A stretch of 64,000 nt of DNA from Pseudocoprococcus catus (GTDB lineage Bacteria > Bacillota > Clostridia > Lachnospirales > Lachnospiraceae): contig NZ_JAAXCM010000020.1 in assembly GCF_019734885.1 (NCBI RefSeq), positions 1-64,000 on the forward strand, written 5' to 3'. The position numbers and the translations under genes were made by a program. Positions 1-7,919 of the stretch are shown piece after piece (within the stretch, counting starts at the first letter, position 1; every line of letters begins with the position of its first letter). A model generated the notes under the pieces. It did not search any database. It worked only from the letters and a program-made list of their open reading frames with translations, and had not been told where the DNA came from.

Positions 1-124
1 ACAAATAGCATAAGAAGAATAACTATATAGGGCAGGGACTGCCCGAATTTACGCCTGTGGAGATAGTAGGTCACGAGGTCTGTGAAGCAGGAAGCCCATT
101 GGCTTTAGACAATGGGTAGTTCAC
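1..124 (+). mobile_element. Right end of an IS200/IS605-family element (partial)
   Basis: Seen: an imperfect hairpin at 94-116 with arms CCCATTGG and CCAATGGG-like sequence, followed by TAGTTCAC, which resembles the subterminal right-end hairpin of IS200/IS605 elements. The sequence before it (about 24-84) encodes peptides compatible with the 3' end of a TnpB-type accessory gene, for example GTARIYACGD in one frame, with a stop just before the hairpin. The element starts outside the window. It joins directly to the broken nuclease gene that follows. The exact cleavage base near 124 is inferred. Confidence 0.6.
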
Positions 125-512
125 GGATGGTAATCAGACAATTATCTTGAGTACACAAGGAACGAATCCATCGGAAGTACCGGTGGAATTGGTGAATTTT
201 CTGAAATATGTTGGCCAGGATACGGATGAAGCAGAAACGAATGATGATTATGTGAGATTGTTGCAGGAACAGATAAAACGCATAAAACAAAACCGTGACT
301 GGGAGGGAAAGTATATGCTGTTAGAAGAGATGATGCGAGATGAGCGAGAAGAAGGCAGACAAGAAGGCAGAGAAGAAGGCAGACAGGAAGGTCAGGAGCG
401 AATGAGTCAGCTGATTTTGTTGTTGTTAAAGCAGAACAGGAATGAAGATATTGCCAAAGCAGCTGCAGACAGAGATTATCAGGAGCAACTGTTCAAGGAG
501 TTTAACTTGTAA
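125..512 (+). pseudogene. Rpn-family (PD-(D/E)XK nuclease/transposase) C-terminal fragment
   Basis: The reading frame is open from 120 to the stop at 512 and codes for the C-terminal part of an Rpn-family recombination-promoting nuclease. It has the typical stretch DGNQTIILSTQGTN, a middle helix and the repeated EEGRQEG-type charged tail seen at the end of these proteins. A TTG at 147 could act as a start, but the coding similarity continues upstream of it to about 125, where the insertion-sequence end begins. The N-terminal catalytic nuclease domain is therefore missing from this window. I read this as a gene cut by the IS insertion and probably non-functional. Confidence 0.7.
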
Positions 513-680
513 AGGGATACTGTGCGAGTATCTGATGGATGAAGAAGAATTACTTGAGGACATAAGATAAAATACAGAATGAGAGTGAAATAAAATGTAT
601 AAAAAAGTAGTAAACAGTTTACTTGAAGTATGGGGCAAGAGGAATCCTGTTTACGAAAGATAAAAGCACTATAATTAAAG

Positions 681-716
681 AGGGAGGATATGACTCATTT
701 GGAATCATATCCTCCC
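681..716. terminator. Bidirectional terminator between the rpn fragment and agrB
   Basis: A perfect 13-bp inverted repeat (681-693 with 704-716, AGGGAGGATATGA) with an 11-nt loop lies between the convergent rpn fragment and agrB. It is followed by TGTGTTTTG on the plus strand and by CTTTAATTAT on the minus strand. Confidence 0.7.
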
Positions 717-763
717 TGTGTTTTGTCCTGAAGAAGCAGCAAATCTGAGATATTTGTACCTAA

Positions 764-1336
764 TCAGGATGTTTTCATTTTGCTAATGATACATGGTATC
801 TGCAGCGCAGCAGATAAAATAAGTCCCAGTGCAAGGCATACCGCCCAATGACTGAATCCTGTACAGCTAAGAAGCAGAATGATACTGTTATACAATATCA
901 TTGCAGCAATGACAACATGCCGAAAATGTTTCTGCTCATCAAGTGTTGCCGGACGCTGAGGTGACATGATGGGACTGTTGATCATTAGACTAATTGATGC
1001 CAGTGCCAGTACAATATACAGTGCCAGACAAGTTGAAATATGAATTGCCAGATACATAAAGCCAGACAGCAGTGTACAGGAAATGATAAGGCATGTCCGT
1101 GCTGTTTTAGCATGGAAGCCACCGCTGAATTTTCGGATAGTCATAAAGGGAAGAATGAGAAGCAGAGCTTCCGGCAGCCTTCCGATACATGCACTAATGA
1201 TAAATAAAAGAAATAGCGGTGTCCATGCAAATAGAAAACAATATGCAGCATAGACATAAAGCTCACGATCGGCTGGTTGAAGAGTATCTTCGCGAATCAG
1301 CCAGTCAATTAAGTGATTTGAAATAGTGGTAATCAT
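764..1336 (-). CDS. agrB: AgrB-type autoinducer-processing membrane endopeptidase
   Basis: A 190-residue polytopic membrane protein of the AgrB family, which trims the AgrD precursor and forms its (thio)lactone ring at the membrane. Seen: the family motif RKFSGGFHAKTARTC, with the catalytic pair His75 and Cys82 spaced seven residues apart as in staphylococcal AgrB, and four to six hydrophobic segments. The length is usual for the family. The ATG at 1336 overlaps the agrD stop codon (ATGA), so translation is probably coupled to agrD. The kinase and response regulator lie on the opposite strand just beyond the shared upstream region. Confidence 0.93.
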   Translation of the reverse strand: MITTISNHLIDWLIREDTLQPADRELYVYAAYCFLFAWTPLFLLFIISACIGRLPEALLLILPFMTIRKFSGGFHAKTARTCLIISCTLLSGFMYLAIHISTCLALYIVLALASISLMINSPIMSPQRPATLDEQKHFRHVVIAAMILYNSIILLLSCTGFSHWAVCLALGLILSAALQIPCIISKMKTS

Positions 1337-1497
1337 TTTTTATTATGAGAAAGATTTTTCTTAAATTGAGTTAAACTTTCAGGAGCTGAAGGTTCATGAC
1401 AGAGCAGTGTAGAGTTGGAATGCGCTTCTGTATGAATGACTATTTTAAGAAAATTAGAGGTTACATTGGCAAGTGAATAATTGCTATCTTTTTTCAT
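1333..1497 (-). CDS. agrD: AgrD-type cyclic autoinducer peptide precursor
   Basis: A 54-residue ORF directly upstream of agrB, with an AAAGGAG ribosome binding site about 10 nt before its ATG and an ATGA overlap with agrB. Seen: a lysine-rich start, an amphipathic N-terminal half, then NSTLLC followed by HEPSAPESLTQF. That tail matches the AgrD recognition tail (compare DEVEVPKELTQL of S. aureus AgrD-I and HQPEEP of C. perfringens). In known AgrD the ring-forming residue is five positions before this tail. Here that residue is Ser29, and the only cysteine, Cys33, is the last residue before the tail. Inference: the signal is a serine lactone closing on Cys33 rather than a cysteine thiolactone. 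Confidence 0.85.
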   Translation of the reverse strand: MKKDSNYSLANVTSNFLKIVIHTEAHSNSTLLCHEPSAPESLTQFKKNLSHNKK

Positions 1498-1709
1498 AAA
1501 ATTAGATCTCCTTTGCTAAATGAATTAAGATTTATTATATTGTAATATCTTATTTACTATATTACAGTGAGTGGTGACAAGATGTCTAGAGAACATGACA
1601 GATGGTTAAGAAAAAGATAAAAACTGTGTTAGAAAGTAGAATATTAGTCGTTAAAGAGAATATAAAAGAAGATTTCTGTAACACATGATTTTAAATAGCG
1701 CCTTCGCAG

Positions 1710-1738
1710 TTGACTTATATACTTTGAATGAATATAAT
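1710..1738 (+). promoter_or_regulatory. Promoter of the agrC/agrA-like operon
   Basis: TTGACT at 1710-1715 and TATAAT at 1733-1738 are separated by 17 nt, about 33 nt before the kinase start codon. This is near-consensus for the housekeeping sigma factor, suggesting constitutive expression of the sensor pair. The opposite-strand agrD/agrB side has a TATAAT-like -10 but no good -35, as expected for an activated promoter. Confidence 0.8.
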
Positions 1739-1770
1739 TTGAGAATAGCAGGGGTGAAAGGAAACATAAG

Positions 1771-3081
1771 ATGATTGATATTATAAATATAGGGGTAAAT
1801 TATATCATTGAGATGGTTGCTGCATGGCAATATTTTCGTAGTTTTTACAGTTCGAAATGTTCAAAACAGACAGAGTGTATGTTTATGGTAAGCGCATATG
1901 TAATGATGTTTTGCTTGTTTTGGCTTCAGATATTCTGGTTTAATGCCGTTGACTTTTTGATTATTAATTGCTTTTTATGTTTTTATTTATTTTCCAGAAG
2001 GATGTCATCTTCTGTTTTTCATGCATTGATTTTAACTGTAGCAATGGTAGTCACGGAAGTAATTATAGAGTTGGTATGTATGCGATTATTAGATGGATTT
2101 CTTGTTTTTACGCAGAATTCAATTTCTTATGCTATTGTATCTATTGGCAGCCGTATATTTTATTTTTTTGTTATACGAATTATTATTGTAGTTTTTGCAC
2201 CGAAGAAAGAGAGATTGGAAGCCAAAAGCGGCTTTACAGTTTTATTGAGTGTCACTCCATTGATATCAGTTTGGCTTACTCTTGTAATTGTAGTGATTTG
2301 TATGAATGGCCATATAGATTTCATAATGGGTGGAATGCTATTGGCGAGTATGGCGCTTCTTCTTGTTATGAATTTTGTTGTATTTTGGGCCTATGATTCT
2401 GATCAGAAATTTATGAGGAACTATTTGATGATGCAGGCTGATCTGAAAGAGCAGCAGGCAGAAGCGGAGTATTATCGCAGATTGGCGGAGCAGACAGAGA
2501 ATCAGAAGATTTTAATTCATGATATCAAGAATCATCTGCAGACGATTGCAGGTTTGAGTGAAGATGGTGGAGAATCGAAGATTCATGAATATGTGCAGCA
2601 ATTAATGGAGATGCCGGAGATGAAATCTTCGGTGACTTATTGTAGTCAGCCGGTGCTGAATGTGATTCTGGGACAATATCAGGAGATTTGTAAGAAGAAG
2701 AGCATTCAGTTTGGGGTTGACATCCGAAAGGATAGTGTAGATTATATAACCATGGATGATTTAACAGCTCTGTTTGGCAATCTTCTGAAAAATGCTGTGG
2801 AAGCTGCAGCAGGTGTGTCAGAAGCTTATATAGATGTGACGGTGAATTATAATTATAAGTCAAAGCAGACATTTATATCTGTAGAAAATTCGGTACTGTA
2901 TCCACCGAGGTTTGATGGAGATGGCGGACTTATTTCACGGAAGAATGATGGCAAGTTGCATGGGGTAGGAATAAAGAGTATTCAGCGTGCGGCCGAACAT
3001 TATCAGGGAGAAGTAAGTTATCATTATGATAAAGAAGCGAAATGTTTTCATATGATGGTTTTGCTGACGAATAACAAGTGA
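1771..3081 (+). CDS. AgrC-like sensor histidine kinase (GHKL/HPK10 type)
   Basis: A 436-residue kinase with six or more hydrophobic segments in the first 210 residues, then a dimerisation helix and a GHKL ATPase domain. Seen: the phosphoacceptor motif LIHDIKNHL with His250, the N box LLKNAVEAA and the G box HGVGIKSI. This layout is that of AgrC-type peptide receptors. It starts at an ATG after GAAAGGAAA and is followed 17 nt later by a LytTR regulator, forming a two-gene operon. Its likely ligand is the cyclic peptide made by the divergent agrD/agrB genes. Pairing by position is strong but untested. Confidence 0.9.
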   Translation: MIDIINIGVNYIIEMVAAWQYFRSFYSSKCSKQTECMFMVSAYVMMFCLFWLQIFWFNAVDFLIINCFLCFYLFSRRMSSSVFHALILTVAMVVTEVIIELVCMRLLDGFLVFTQNSISYAIVSIGSRIFYFFVIRIIIVVFAPKKERLEAKSGFTVLLSVTPLISVWLTLVIVVICMNGHIDFIMGGMLLASMALLLVMNFVVFWAYDSDQKFMRNYLMMQADLKEQQAEAEYYRRLAEQTENQKILIHDIKNHLQTIAGLSEDGGESKIHEYVQQLMEMPEMKSSVTYCSQPVLNVILGQYQEICKKKSIQFGVDIRKDSVDYITMDDLTALFGNLLKNAVEAAAGVSEAYIDVTVNYNYKSKQTFISVENSVLYPPRFDGDGGLISRKNDGKLHGVGIKSIQRAAEHYQGEVSYHYDKEAKCFHMMVLLTNNK

Positions 3082-3098
3082 TGGGGTGGAGAATAGAA

Positions 3099-3803
3099 AT
3101 GAGAATTGCTGTATGTGATGATGATCAGAACTTTTGTAAAGAAATGCTGAAGTATCTTCAAGGTTATTTTAAAGAGAAGAAATTGAAGCAGCCGGAATAT
3201 GTTTGTTTTTCCAGTGGAGAAGCAATGATGAAAGCCGGAGGAATATTTGATATGGCTTTTCTGGATGTGGAAATGGATGGCATCAGTGGTATTCATGCCG
3301 GTGAGTATCTGAAAAAGAAGAATGATAAAATTCTCATTTTTATTGTAACTTCTTTTCCGGAATATCTGGATGAAGCCATGTCATTCAGGGTTTTCAGATA
3401 TTTGTCAAAGCCACTTGACAAGGCTAGACTGTATCGGAATTTGGAAGCAGCACTGAAGATTTATACGGTATCTAATCGTAAAATAGCCGTGGAGACAAAA
3501 GATGGGACGTATAGTCTTACGGCAGAAAATATTGTGATGGTGGAGGCTGTCAATCGGAAGGTAATCTTGTATACATTAAAACGTGAATTTGAATGTGTTC
3601 ATCCAATTAAATATTGGGCGGAACAACTAACAGATAAATGCTTTTGTCAGCCACATCGGAGTTTTATTGTGAATCTGAAATATGTACAGAAATTTGATAA
3701 CCATCTTATTTCTCTGGCTGGTGACAGAGTGGCTTATTTGACAAGACGAAAATACAAAGAATTTAAAGATGCGTATTTGTTTTACTTAGAGAGTGCAAAA
3801 TAA
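3099..3803 (+). CDS. LytTR-family response regulator (AgrA-like)
   Basis: A 234-residue regulator with an N-terminal receiver domain (acidic CDDD near residue 6, phosphoacceptor Asp56 in FLDVEMDG, conserved Lys in LSKPLD) and a C-terminal LytTR DNA-binding domain (from about residue 130, with CQPHRSFIVNL). I chose the ATG at 3099 because it follows GGTGGAG at good spacing and begins directly at the receiver domain; an ATG at 3078 adds seven unconserved residues. It probably activates agrD/agrB and the downstream secreted-protein gene, whose upstream region lacks a good -35 box. Confidence 0.9.
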   Translation: MRIAVCDDDQNFCKEMLKYLQGYFKEKKLKQPEYVCFSSGEAMMKAGGIFDMAFLDVEMDGISGIHAGEYLKKKNDKILIFIVTSFPEYLDEAMSFRVFRYLSKPLDKARLYRNLEAALKIYTVSNRKIAVETKDGTYSLTAENIVMVEAVNRKVILYTLKREFECVHPIKYWAEQLTDKCFCQPHRSFIVNLKYVQKFDNHLISLAGDRVAYLTRRKYKEFKDAYLFYLESAK

Positions 3804-4013
3804 TAATCTAATAGAAGCGGATTAAAGCACTGCTGTTTTATTGGAAGACAGAATGGGTTTTATATAATCCATTAGATTTCAAGAAGACAGTAGTTCTTTT
3901 AAAATTGACCAAAAATAGCTGAAAAATGTCGTTTGATTCATATAGTATTGCTAAAAATGTTGCTTTGAAGTATATTGATGGAAAGAAAATTGCTTTATGA
4001 AGGAGGAAGGAAA

Positions 4014-4466
4014 ATGAGAAAATTATTTAAGATGGGAATTGTTACGTGTTTATTATGTTGTTTATTGGCGTCTACCGTCTATGCAGGAAATTCGAGTTTT
4101 GGTTCAACAAAAGTCAAATATCAGACGTTGAGTACTGGAACGGAATTAACATCTACCAGTTCAAGAAACACAAAAGCGACAACAAATGCAAAATGGTTTT
4201 ATTATGTAACAGCTATTTCATTTCCGCGGAGTACAGATGGAACTTTAGGCATGATGCATGTACCGGGGTTATATTCTCATGCTAATGAAATATATCAGGC
4301 AAAGGGCGAAGCACAGTGGACAAAAACGACATTTTCTTATTTGGATTATGCTGGATGGTTAAGCGGACAGGGAAAAGCAGGAACAACATATACCTTATGT
4401 GCACGTTTGGATAATCTTTTCCGTAGTGGTTATGGCTATACACAGGGTGCGTGGAATTCTAACTAG
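4014..4466 (+). CDS. Small secreted protein of unknown function, first gene of the agr-linked cassette
   Basis: A 150-residue protein with a clear Sec signal peptide (MRKLFK, hydrophobic core, cleavage predicted after VYA at residue 24) and a mature part of about 126 residues rich in Ser, Thr, Gly, Tyr and Trp. The ATG at 4014 follows GGAGGAAGG at ideal spacing; an upstream ATG at 3975 is less likely. I do not recognise the family. Small size, secretion, placement right after an agr sensor pair and before an ABC transporter cassette suggest a secreted effector or bacteriocin-like protein. Its -10-like TATAGT near 3940 has no good -35, consistent with control by the LytTR regulator. Confidence 0.75.
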   Translation: MRKLFKMGIVTCLLCCLLASTVYAGNSSFGSTKVKYQTLSTGTELTSTSSRNTKATTNAKWFYYVTAISFPRSTDGTLGMMHVPGLYSHANEIYQAKGEAQWTKTTFSYLDYAGWLSGQGKAGTTYTLCARLDNLFRSGYGYTQGAWNSN

Positions 4467-4497
4467 TTTCTATTCAAATCAAATAATTAGAGGTCGG

Positions 4498-4531
4498 CAA
4501 CCAGGTCGTTTTTCGACCTGGTTGTTTTTTT
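4498..4531 (+). terminator. Rho-independent terminator after the small secreted protein
   Basis: A perfect 11-bp stem (CAACCAGGTCG, 4498-4508 with 4514-4524), a five-T loop and a run of seven T. It lies between the secreted-protein gene and the lipoprotein/ABC genes, so the transporter genes are probably expressed by partial read-through at a lower level. Confidence 0.9.
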
Positions 4532-4550
4532 AATGATGAGGATAAATATT

Positions 4551-5555
4551 ATGAACAGAAAAATCATAGGAATTTTGGGATTAGTAGGTTTAGTGCTGAC
4601 AGGCTGTGCGGCACCAGAAGTTGAAACAGAGCAAACAATGATGGGTTCTTACAGCTCAGATGAAATTATGCAAGATAATGGCCGAAAAATAGAAAAGCAT
4701 TTTCAAAATGAAGGAGAAGATGGTGTGCTTGATATAAATGCTGTTGTGGATATTCCGGATATATCGTTGAAAGAAGGCGTTATACAAAGTAAAGAATGGG
4801 ATATTTCCATGTTGGAAAATGTGCTGTGTCCAGGGACAGATATGATTTTAGAGCAGAACAGTCAAAGCGACTATACACGTTATATTGGTGGATCTGCTTA
4901 TAATGATTTGGATTATGATATATATTTTGAAATTTCAAAATTAGATAATTCATTGACGTATTGTAATTATAAGTTAGATGATTATTTTGTTAATGAGGAG
5001 TTTGAATTAGTAAAGGAGACTGAATGGACAGAATCAGAGCAAAATTTTGTAAAGAAAATGGAAGAAAATAGTTTAGACTTGTATTCGAAATTGGGTATAG
5101 AAGCGGAAGTTGCAAATACAGATTTAACAGTTTCAAATGAAAAACAGTATTGCAGTGTAAAAATGTTAAGAACTTTAGATGGGTGTTCCTGGCTGGATGC
5201 AGGCGGAGAGCCTGTTTGTGATACGATACAAATAGCAGAACCGGGGATTAATGTTTTGTCAGTAGCAGAACAATATACGACAAAGGATGTTAAAGAGGCA
5301 AGCGTATTATCTATTGATGAAATCATGCAGATTATTGATGATGGGGTAAAGAACGGAAATATTCACACATATATAATGGAAGAAAAAGGCTTTGATTATA
5401 CAATACAATCCATACGGATGGGATATATGACACAAATAGAAGATGGAGCAATGCACTTTTTCCCAGTATGGTATTTTCAATGTAAATTGGGTGAAAAAGG
5501 TATTACATTACTGGCTCTGGATGCAAGAAATGGTGCTGTTATTTATATGGGATAA
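4551..5555 (+). CDS. Lipoprotein of unknown function in the agr-linked cassette
   Basis: A 334-residue predicted lipoprotein. The signal peptide ends in the lipobox VLTGC, so the mature protein would be anchored to the outer face of the membrane. The start at 4551 (MNRKII) is preferred because GAGGA precedes it at 8 nt; it lies only about 20 nt after the terminator. The rest is soluble and acidic, with no motif I can name. It is followed 18 nt later by the first of three membrane proteins and an ATPase, so it probably works with them as a substrate-binding or self-protection (immunity-type) partner. That role is inference. Confidence 0.75.
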   Translation: MNRKIIGILGLVGLVLTGCAAPEVETEQTMMGSYSSDEIMQDNGRKIEKHFQNEGEDGVLDINAVVDIPDISLKEGVIQSKEWDISMLENVLCPGTDMILEQNSQSDYTRYIGGSAYNDLDYDIYFEISKLDNSLTYCNYKLDDYFVNEEFELVKETEWTESEQNFVKKMEENSLDLYSKLGIEAEVANTDLTVSNEKQYCSVKMLRTLDGCSWLDAGGEPVCDTIQIAEPGINVLSVAEQYTTKDVKEASVLSIDEIMQIIDDGVKNGNIHTYIMEEKGFDYTIQSIRMGYMTQIEDGAMHFFPVWYFQCKLGEKGITLLALDARNGAVIYMG

Positions 5556-5573
5556 AGAAGGATATAATAAACG

Positions 5574-6341
5574 ATGAAAAGAATAATGTTAAAAAGATCA
5601 ATATTAAATATCCGAATGCTGTTTGTTATTGTTACCAATTTTATTATCTTGTTTGTAAGTCTATTTGAATATGGAATTATAACAGTGGATGGGAAGACTC
5701 CGGGCACTACATATGATATTTTGACTATGTATACAATTCCCTTTGCAATTTCTTCATTTATTATATTTGCAGGGATATTTCCGGGGCTACCATATGCGTT
5801 TAGTTATTTAGAAGAACGTAATAGTGGATATTTGAAGTATATTCGGACAAGAATTAATATAGGAAAGTATGCAAAATATAAAGTGCTTTTTAGTGGATTG
5901 TCAGGTGGATTATCTGTTATGATTCCTGGGGTTATGATTTTTGCAGTTATTTGTTTGATTGGGCGAAAAGTCATTCCTGGTGATAATGGACATATATTTA
6001 AACAATTGATGTGGGCACCGTACATGTATATTTGGGGTGGTCGTTTTGTGTTGTTGTTAAAAGCAATATTATTGTTTTTATTTGGTGCAATGTGGGCCGA
6101 ATTAGCTTTATTATTTTCAAATATTTTTAAAAATCGATATGTGGCCTATGTTTTACCCTTTTTAGCCTATGAATTAATGTGGTTAGTATTTCCAGTTGGA
6201 ATATGGAATCCGGTATACCTTGTCAGAAGTGATTTTGGTCGTGATATTCCGGTATTTATACCATATTTAGTAGATATGGGGTATATTGTAATATTATGTT
6301 TAATCAATATGGTGTTAATGAAGCGGAGGGGGCGGCAATGA
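5574..6341 (+). CDS. ABC-2-like membrane protein 1 of the agr-linked cassette
   Basis: A 255-residue protein with about six hydrophobic segments and the general layout of ABC-2 transporter permeases, including a cytoplasmic stretch with EERNSGYLKYIRTR after the second segment. It has AGAAGGA as ribosome binding site. Its stop overlaps the next gene's ATG (ATGA at 6338), indicating an operon with coupled translation. No specific family is recognised by eye; the assignment rests on topology and on the ATPase gene at the end of the cassette. Confidence 0.75.
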   Translation: MKRIMLKRSILNIRMLFVIVTNFIILFVSLFEYGIITVDGKTPGTTYDILTMYTIPFAISSFIIFAGIFPGLPYAFSYLEERNSGYLKYIRTRINIGKYAKYKVLFSGLSGGLSVMIPGVMIFAVICLIGRKVIPGDNGHIFKQLMWAPYMYIWGGRFVLLLKAILLFLFGAMWAELALLFSNIFKNRYVAYVLPFLAYELMWLVFPVGIWNPVYLVRSDFGRDIPVFIPYLVDMGYIVILCLINMVLMKRRGRQ

Positions 6342-7198
6342 ATATAAATTTCCGTCAAATAATACTTGTTTTATCAGGGCAGCTACGAGCTGCTTTGATG
6401 TCGAAAAGAGTTTTGATTGGATATTTGATTGGAGTAATGGCGGCATTAAAGGCGGCGTATTTGTATGGAGAGTATGCGTCGAATCATCCAATCCAAATAT
6501 TTGAACCATGGCTGATGAATTTTAGAAGTCTTGCTGATATTACAATTATGTTAGTTGGATTTATTCTTGTTGTGGCAGATGCTCCTTTTGTAGATTCAAG
6601 GTCACTTTTGACAATATACCGCACTTCGAGAGGAAATTGGTATGATGGGCTGTGTTTGTATGTTTTAGTGCAGGGAATTATCTATTTTGCACTATCATTG
6701 ACGGCAAGCTGTATTTATACGATTCCTCATGGTTATATTCAAAATCAATGGAGTGTGGCAATGAAGCAATTAGTTTTGTGGCCGTCGGACAAAGCAATCA
6801 TAACATGGCATCTTGTTGCACCGGATAAAACTTTGATTGAAGGGGTTCTTCCGTGGGAATCGGTTTTTCATACATTTTTGTTGATGCTTTTGTACAGTCT
6901 GGTGCTTGGAATGCTATTATATGTACTCAATGCTGGAATAAACAAGGCAATAGGAACCATCGCGGCAGCAGCTGTTCATGTAAGCGGCATAATTTTAATG
7001 AATCTAAATGTTTCATATAAGATTACAAGGTGGTCATTGCTGAAAAACAGTAGCTATCTTTGGCATTTTGAGGCAAAACTTGATTTAGTGTTTTCATATG
7101 CTCTCTTTTTATTGTGTTATGTCTGCATTTTGTTTATTGGTCCGATAATATTAAAACATGCGGATTTCAGGTATTCAGTAGGTGAAGAAAATGACTAA
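6338..7198 (+). CDS. ABC-2-like membrane protein 2 of the agr-linked cassette
   Basis: A 286-residue membrane protein with six predicted segments and a short cytoplasmic N-terminus. The ATG at 6338 follows GGAGGGGGCGG and overlaps the preceding stop codon. An early cytoplasmic part carries DSRSLLTIYRTSRGNWYDG, similar in placement to the charged loop of membrane protein 1, which supports a shared ABC-2-like fold. Its end overlaps the start of the third membrane protein by 8 nt. Confidence 0.75.
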   Translation: MNINFRQIILVLSGQLRAALMSKRVLIGYLIGVMAALKAAYLYGEYASNHPIQIFEPWLMNFRSLADITIMLVGFILVVADAPFVDSRSLLTIYRTSRGNWYDGLCLYVLVQGIIYFALSLTASCIYTIPHGYIQNQWSVAMKQLVLWPSDKAIITWHLVAPDKTLIEGVLPWESVFHTFLLMLLYSLVLGMLLYVLNAGINKAIGTIAAAAVHVSGIILMNLNVSYKITRWSLLKNSSYLWHFEAKLDLVFSYALFLLCYVCILFIGPIILKHADFRYSVGEEND

Positions 7199-7919
7199 GA
7201 AATATCGATGGATTTTCGGCATACTAATCACAATATGTATGAGTATAATTTTAATTTTGATTTCAAGTATTGCTTTAGATTATCATAGAAATGTCTGGCG
7301 TTATCTTGGAGGACCTGTGAGTGATGGTATTGTTCCTCAGAAGGTGATTGAGTGGCTGTTGATAGTGACGCCGGTTTGGACAATATGTGGTTGGTGGCTA
7401 AATAATCAATTCGCACTTGTTCAAATGACAGTGTTTCGATATGGGAATATAGGTGTATGGTGGAAACAGCAGATAAAGGAAGTGTACTTATTACATAGCT
7501 GGTATTATATTTTAATGTTTGTGGTTTTGAAATTGAGAATACAGAAATATTGGACGGCTAATTTGTATTTAGAGATTTTAATGATTTTGATACATTCACT
7601 TTTTATGTTAACAATAATGATTTTAATAAGAATTGTCGTTAATAATATGCTGGCTTCTTTTACTTGCATTTTGATGTTAGAAATTTTGAGTATTTATGCT
7701 TCGGCACAAAAATGGTTTAGTCCAAAATACTGTCCATTTGTCTGGGGGATGTATAATGTATGTAATCAGACATATCCAAATAAAGGGTATGATATAGAAA
7801 AAGCTATTGTGTTGTCAGTTGTTTTTATTATAGTATTAAATGCTGCGATTTTTGTGGATAAGAAGTTGTTGAAAAGGAGTTTGAGCCATGGAAAAAATAG
7901 AACTGATAGGAGTGAATAA
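7191..7919 (+). CDS. ABC-2-like membrane protein 3 of the agr-linked cassette
   Basis: A 242-residue hydrophobic protein with about six segments. The ATG at 7191 overlaps the end of the previous gene; a GTG at 7182 is an alternative. A cytoplasmic stretch TVFRYGNIGVWWKQQIKE sits where the other two membrane proteins have their charged loops. Its 3' end overlaps the ATPase gene by 32 nt. Three different membrane proteins with one ATPase recalls lantibiotic self-protection transporters of the LanFEG kind, but no sequence motif proves this. Confidence 0.72.
   Translation: MTKKYRWIFGILITICMSIILILISSIALDYHRNVWRYLGGPVSDGIVPQKVIEWLLIVTPVWTICGWWLNNQFALVQMTVFRYGNIGVWWKQQIKEVYLLHSWYYILMFVVLKLRIQKYWTANLYLEILMILIHSLFMLTIMILIRIVVNNMLASFTCILMLEILSIYASAQKWFSPKYCPFVWGMYNVCNQTYPNKGYDIEKAIVLSVVFIIVLNAAIFVDKKLLKRSLSHGKNRTDRSE

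Noticed and set aside
4014-4466. Small secreted protein as a lactococcin-972-type bacteriocin
   Set aside because: Size and secretion fit loosely, but I do not see the family's conserved core, and the neighbouring transporter differs from the usual lactococcin-972 partners.
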